Below are positions 61,047-64,000 of a DNA stretch of 64,000 nucleotides, one piece after another (position 1 is the stretch's first letter; each line of letters starts with the position of its first letter). A program made the translations under genes and the position numbers. The notes beneath the pieces were generated by a model that worked only from the letters and a program-made list of their open reading frames with translations, was not told the origin of the DNA and did not search any database. Source of the DNA: Euleptes europaea (lineage: Eukaryota; Chordata; Lepidosauria; Squamata; Sphaerodactylidae); contig NC_079312.1 in assembly GCF_029931775.1 (NCBI RefSeq), positions 12,283,821 through 12,347,820 of the forward strand, in the 5' to 3' direction.

Positions 61047-63267
61047 GTGCATTCTCACCTGTGTGCGTACTTTCATGTTTGGCAAGCTGGGAACGTCTGC
61101 TGAAGCTTTCTGAACACTTGGAGCATTCATAGGGTTTCTTTCCTGTATGGGCAGCTGTGTGCGTAATAAGGGATTTTTTCCAGCTGAAGCTTTTCCCACA
61201 TTCTGAGCATTTATATGGTTTCTCTCCTGTGTGAGTCCTCTTGTGCACAATAAGGGCTACTTTTTGATTAAAGCTTTTACCACACTCGAAGCACTCGTAG
61301 GGTTTCTCACCCGTATGAATAATCTCGTGTCTAGCAAGGTGATCTTTCTTATGGAAGCATTTCCCACACTGAGAGCATGCATAGGGTTTCTCTCCCGTGT
61401 GAATTCTCATGTGGTTAATCAGGCCAACTTTCCAGTTGAACCCTTTCCCACATACAGAGCATTGGTACGGTTTCTCTCCCGTGTGGGTTCTTTTGTGTGT
61501 CATCAGGCGATCTTTTTTATAGAAGCTTTTCCCACAATCGGAGCACTCGTAAGGTTTCTCTCCAGTGTGTGTCCTCATATGTGCAACAAAGTTTGCTTTC
61601 ACACTGTAGCTTTTTGCACACTCAGAACATTCATAAGGTTTCTCTCCAGTGTGAGTTCTTTGGTGCGCAAGAAGGGACGATTTAGCATGGAAGCTTTTCT
61701 TGCACTCAGGGCATTCATATGGTTTCTCTCCAGTATGAATTCTCTTGTGTTGAATAAGGATCCACTTGCCACTGAATTGCTTCCCACACTCAGAACATGC
61801 ATATGGTTTCTCGCCTGTGTGGGTCCTCATGTGCACAGCCAGAGCAGATGTCCAGCTGAAACTTTTGCCACAAATCACACATTCATGCAGAGTCTGTTCT
61901 CCTGTGTGCTTTCGTTTGTGCATAATGAGGGAACGTTTCCAGTGAAAGCTCTGACCACACTCAGAGCATGTATGCGGTCTTTCCCCTGTGTGGGTTTTCT
62001 CATGTCTCAAAAGATAAGAAGAGCAAGAGAAGCCTTTCCCACACTGAGCACACTGATAGGGCCTCTCTCCGGTGTGGATTCTCTTGTGTACATCAAGGTA
62101 TGATTTCAGGATAAAGCGTTTGCCGCAGTCTGAACATTCGTATGGTTTCTCTCCAGTGTGGGTTCTCCGGTGCGTAATGAGGCCTGAAATTTGTTTAAAA
62201 CTTTTATCGCACTCGGAGCATTCATATGGCTTCTCTCCTGTATGGGTTCTCTTATGTGTAACAAGAGTTGCACCATGATTGAAGCCTTTACCGCAGACAG
62301 GGCAGACGTAAGGTTTCTCTCCTGTATGGATTCTCCGGTGCGTGATAAGGTAATCTTTTCGTCCAAAGCCTTTCCCACACTCAGGGCATTCATATGATTT
62401 CACAGCAGCACCTCTGGCATGAGTCTTCTTGTGTCTCCTAAATGATGCTGTGTAACTGAAGCATTTTCCACATTCAGAGCACTGGTATGGTTTTTCAGCT
62501 GTATGGCTCTGTTTGTGTATATTAAGGGTTCCTTTCTCACGGAAGCTTTTCCCACAAACAGAGCACATGAAGGGCTTCTCTTCCGAATGGGTTCGCATGT
62601 GTACATTAAGAGCAGATTTCACAGTGAAATTCTTCCCACAGTCTGAGCACTCAAACGGCTTCTCTCCTGTGTGGATTCGCTTGTGGACAGCAAGGTGTGG
62701 CTTCCGATTGAAACTTTTCCCACAGTCTGAACACTGGTAGAGCTTCTCTCCTGTGTGGATTCTCTCATGCAAAATAAGGGACCCTCTGCGGAAGAAGCTT
62801 TTTTCACACTCAGAACATGCGTATGGCCTCTCTCCCGTGTGGATTCTCTTGTGCTGAGCAACATACGCTTTCTCACGAAAGCTTTTTCCACAGTCCGAGC
62901 ACTGATATGGTTTCTCATTAGTATGGCTTCTCTCATGGCTTACAAGATCTGACTGGTAAGAGAAAATTTTGCCACAATGCGAGCAGATATGCTTCTCCCC
63001 AGCATGGTTCCTCTCATGCATAACCAACTGTGATCTCTTATGGAAACTCTCTCCACAGTGGGCACATTTATACGGATTTTCTTTTGGCATTTTCCCTTGC
63101 GAGGTTTGCTGGGAACTTTCCATTCCCTCCAAGTGTCCAGACATCTCTTCCATATTAGGACTCTGAAAGAGTTCCCCTTTGGCTTCATCCAATGAAATTC
63201 CACCTTCTTGTGGCTTTTTTTCCAGTGGACAACACTTGTATTCATTCACCTGAACTCGGCCATCACC
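61042..63267 (-). CDS. zinc-finger locus 4, 24-finger exon (minus strand)
   Basis: Terminal exon of a large C2H2 protein. The acceptor 'ccttctggcag' on the minus strand puts the exon start at 63267 (phase 1, G|GT), after which it reads GDGRVQVNEYKCCPLEKKPQ. A spacer of about 65 residues precedes 24 consecutive fingers; all have two Cys and two His. Irregular linkers occur after finger 8 (HARGAAVKSYE) and finger 14 (HTGEQTLHE), dividing the array into blocks of 8, 6 and 10 fingers. The last finger ends HESTHTGENAQ and the stop overlaps an AATAAA. No KRAB or SCAN exon is seen before the right window edge, so its effector domain is unknown. The gene faces the three plus-strand loci. With 24 fingers, a subset probably dictates DNA binding. 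Confidence 0.93.
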   Translation of the reverse strand, partial: GDGRVQVNEYKCCPLEKKPQEGGISLDEAKGELFQSPNMEEMSGHLEGMESSQQTSQGKMPKENPYKCAHCGESFHKRSQLVMHERNHAGEKHICSHCGKIFSYQSDLVSHERSHTNEKPYQCSDCGKSFREKAYVAQHKRIHTGERPYACSECEKSFFRRGSLILHERIHTGEKLYQCSDCGKSFNRKPHLAVHKRIHTGEKPFECSDCGKNFTVKSALNVHMRTHSEEKPFMCSVCGKSFREKGTLNIHKQSHTAEKPYQCSECGKCFSYTASFRRHKKTHARGAAVKSYECPECGKGFGRKDYLITHRRIHTGEKPYVCPVCGKGFNHGATLVTHKRTHTGEKPYECSECDKSFKQISGLITHRRTHTGEKPYECSDCGKRFILKSYLDVHKRIHTGERPYQCAQCGKGFSCSSYLLRHEKTHTGERPHTCSECGQSFHWKRSLIMHKRKHTGEQTLHECVICGKSFSWTSALAVHMRTHTGEKPYACSECGKQFSGKWILIQHKRIHTGEKPYECPECKKSFHAKSSLLAHQRTHTGEKPYECSECAKSYSVKANFVAHMRTHTGEKPYECSDCGKSFYKKDRLMTHKRTHTGEKPYQCSVCGKGFNWKVGLINHMRIHTGEKPYACSQCGKCFHKKDHLARHEIIHTGEKPYECFECGKSFNQKVALIVHKRTHTGEKPYKCSECGKSFSWKKSLITHTAAHTGKKPYECSKCSESFSRRSQLAKHESTHTGENAQ

Positions 63268-63398
63268 TGCCAGAAGGAAGAGAATGATGACATTCAGAGG
63301 ATATCTACATCTAAAGCAAAACAAAGGTCAAACTGCTCGGGACACGAGGATCTGTAATCAGAACACCTGATGCCCAGTTTAGGGCAGCTATGTGGGAA

Positions 63399-63701
63399 GA
63401 AGAAGAAGAGTTGGTTTTTATATGCCGACTTTCTCTACCACTTAAGGGAGAATCAAACCAGCTTACAATCACCTTCCCTCCCTCTCCCCACAACAGACAT
63501 CCTGTGAGGTAGGTGGGGCTGAGAAAGTGTGACTAGCCCAAGGTCACCCAACTGGCTTCATGTGGAGGAGCGGGGAAACAAATCCAGCTCACCAGATTAG
63601 CCTCCGCTGCTCATGTGGAGGAGTGGGGAATCAAACTCGGTTCTCCAGATCAGAGTCCACCACTCCAAACCACCACTCTTAACCACCATACCACGCTGGG
63701 G
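63399..63701 (-). repeat. squamate tRNA-derived SINE, minus
   Basis: 'gaagaagaagagttggtttt' tail, 'gactagcccaaggtcaccca', head 'accaccataccacgctgggg'. Lies in the intron upstream of the locus 4 finger exon. Confidence 0.88.
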
Positions 63702-64000
63702 AGGGACATGATATAGATTGGAGACATAGCACAGGGAAAGTAGGAGTCAGTTATCCCTGGTTTAATTTCTGTACTTGAAAATTCCTTGTTGGGACTGTTT
63801 TACCCGCAGCCAGTTTGTGTGGGGGGAAATAAGAAAATAGGCCTGAAAAGCAAGCCTGAGGGAACCAAACTGTAGCCATTAAATTGTCTATGACTATAGT
63901 TAATGTTATGCATAGCCACATATTCAACTATAATTCTACTTATGCAGCTGTAACTTGTTTAACTTTTCAGTCAGAACATTGTTAATGATGGACAGGTCAC
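63702..64000. other. intron of locus 4, unassigned
   Basis: No exon or repeat that I recognise up to the window end. Confidence 0.35.

Overview
The window looks like nuclear DNA of a squamate reptile (lizard or snake). The evidence is the repeat content: tRNA-derived SINEs with the B-box and 'gtgaccttgggc' body seen in squamates, a 5S-rRNA-derived SINE with a BovB-type tail, BovB, CR1, L2 and L1 LINEs, and many short copies of two AT- or GC-biased inverted-repeat families. Genes are split by introns and there are no bacterial-type operons. I cannot name the species.

Layout. 1-6203: 3' part of an endogenous foamy-like retrovirus (end of gag, an unbroken pol frame, env leader, a broken and short env region, one LTR). 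6290-9140: CR1 LINE copies in opposite orientations, one interrupted by a BovB LINE. 9141-13400: mostly repeats, including a near-perfect palindrome and a small zinc-finger relic. 13417-22410: KRAB zinc-finger locus 1 (+), with start exon, KRAB-A, KRAB-B and two successive zinc-finger exons (10 and 8 fingers) with the same acceptor and phase, followed by eroded fingers. 22411-28580: repeats, including an inverted-repeat element with a hammerhead-ribozyme-like core. 28584-36680: KRAB zinc-finger locus 2 (+), degenerate, with a MITE and two convergent spliced gene ends of unknown family inside its intron. 37446-45065: LINE remnants (BovB, CR1, two L1) and a 1.56 kb segment repeated at 51.8-53.4 kb. 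43915-50432: a CpG-rich promoter-like stretch and a SCAN zinc-finger locus 3 (+, 9 intact fingers) with a damaged SCAN exon. 51251-60900: repeats, including three fold-back elements. 61042-63267: zinc-finger locus 4 on the minus strand, one exon with 24 fingers; its 5' exons lie beyond the right edge.

How it fits together. This is part of a zinc-finger gene cluster. The loci probably encode nuclear sequence-specific DNA-binding repressors: KRAB domains of the classical type recruit TRIM28, and SCAN domains mediate dimerisation. Such clusters commonly evolve by tandem duplication and finger turnover, and here both are visible: a duplicated finger exon, eroded finger tails after early stops, and an isolated finger relic. 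A retrovirus fossil with a long unbroken pol lies about 7 kb upstream of the first KRAB gene; a functional link is only a thought, not something the sequence shows.

The most unusual signal is a set of fold-back (hairpin) elements. Three have clear 10-14 bp direct repeats at their ends, several belong to one family, two fold exactly at what looks like helix II of a hammerhead-type motif, and a separate inverted-repeat element carries a fuller hammerhead-like core. I read these as non-autonomous retroelements, possibly Penelope-like or retrozyme-like, but this is inference.
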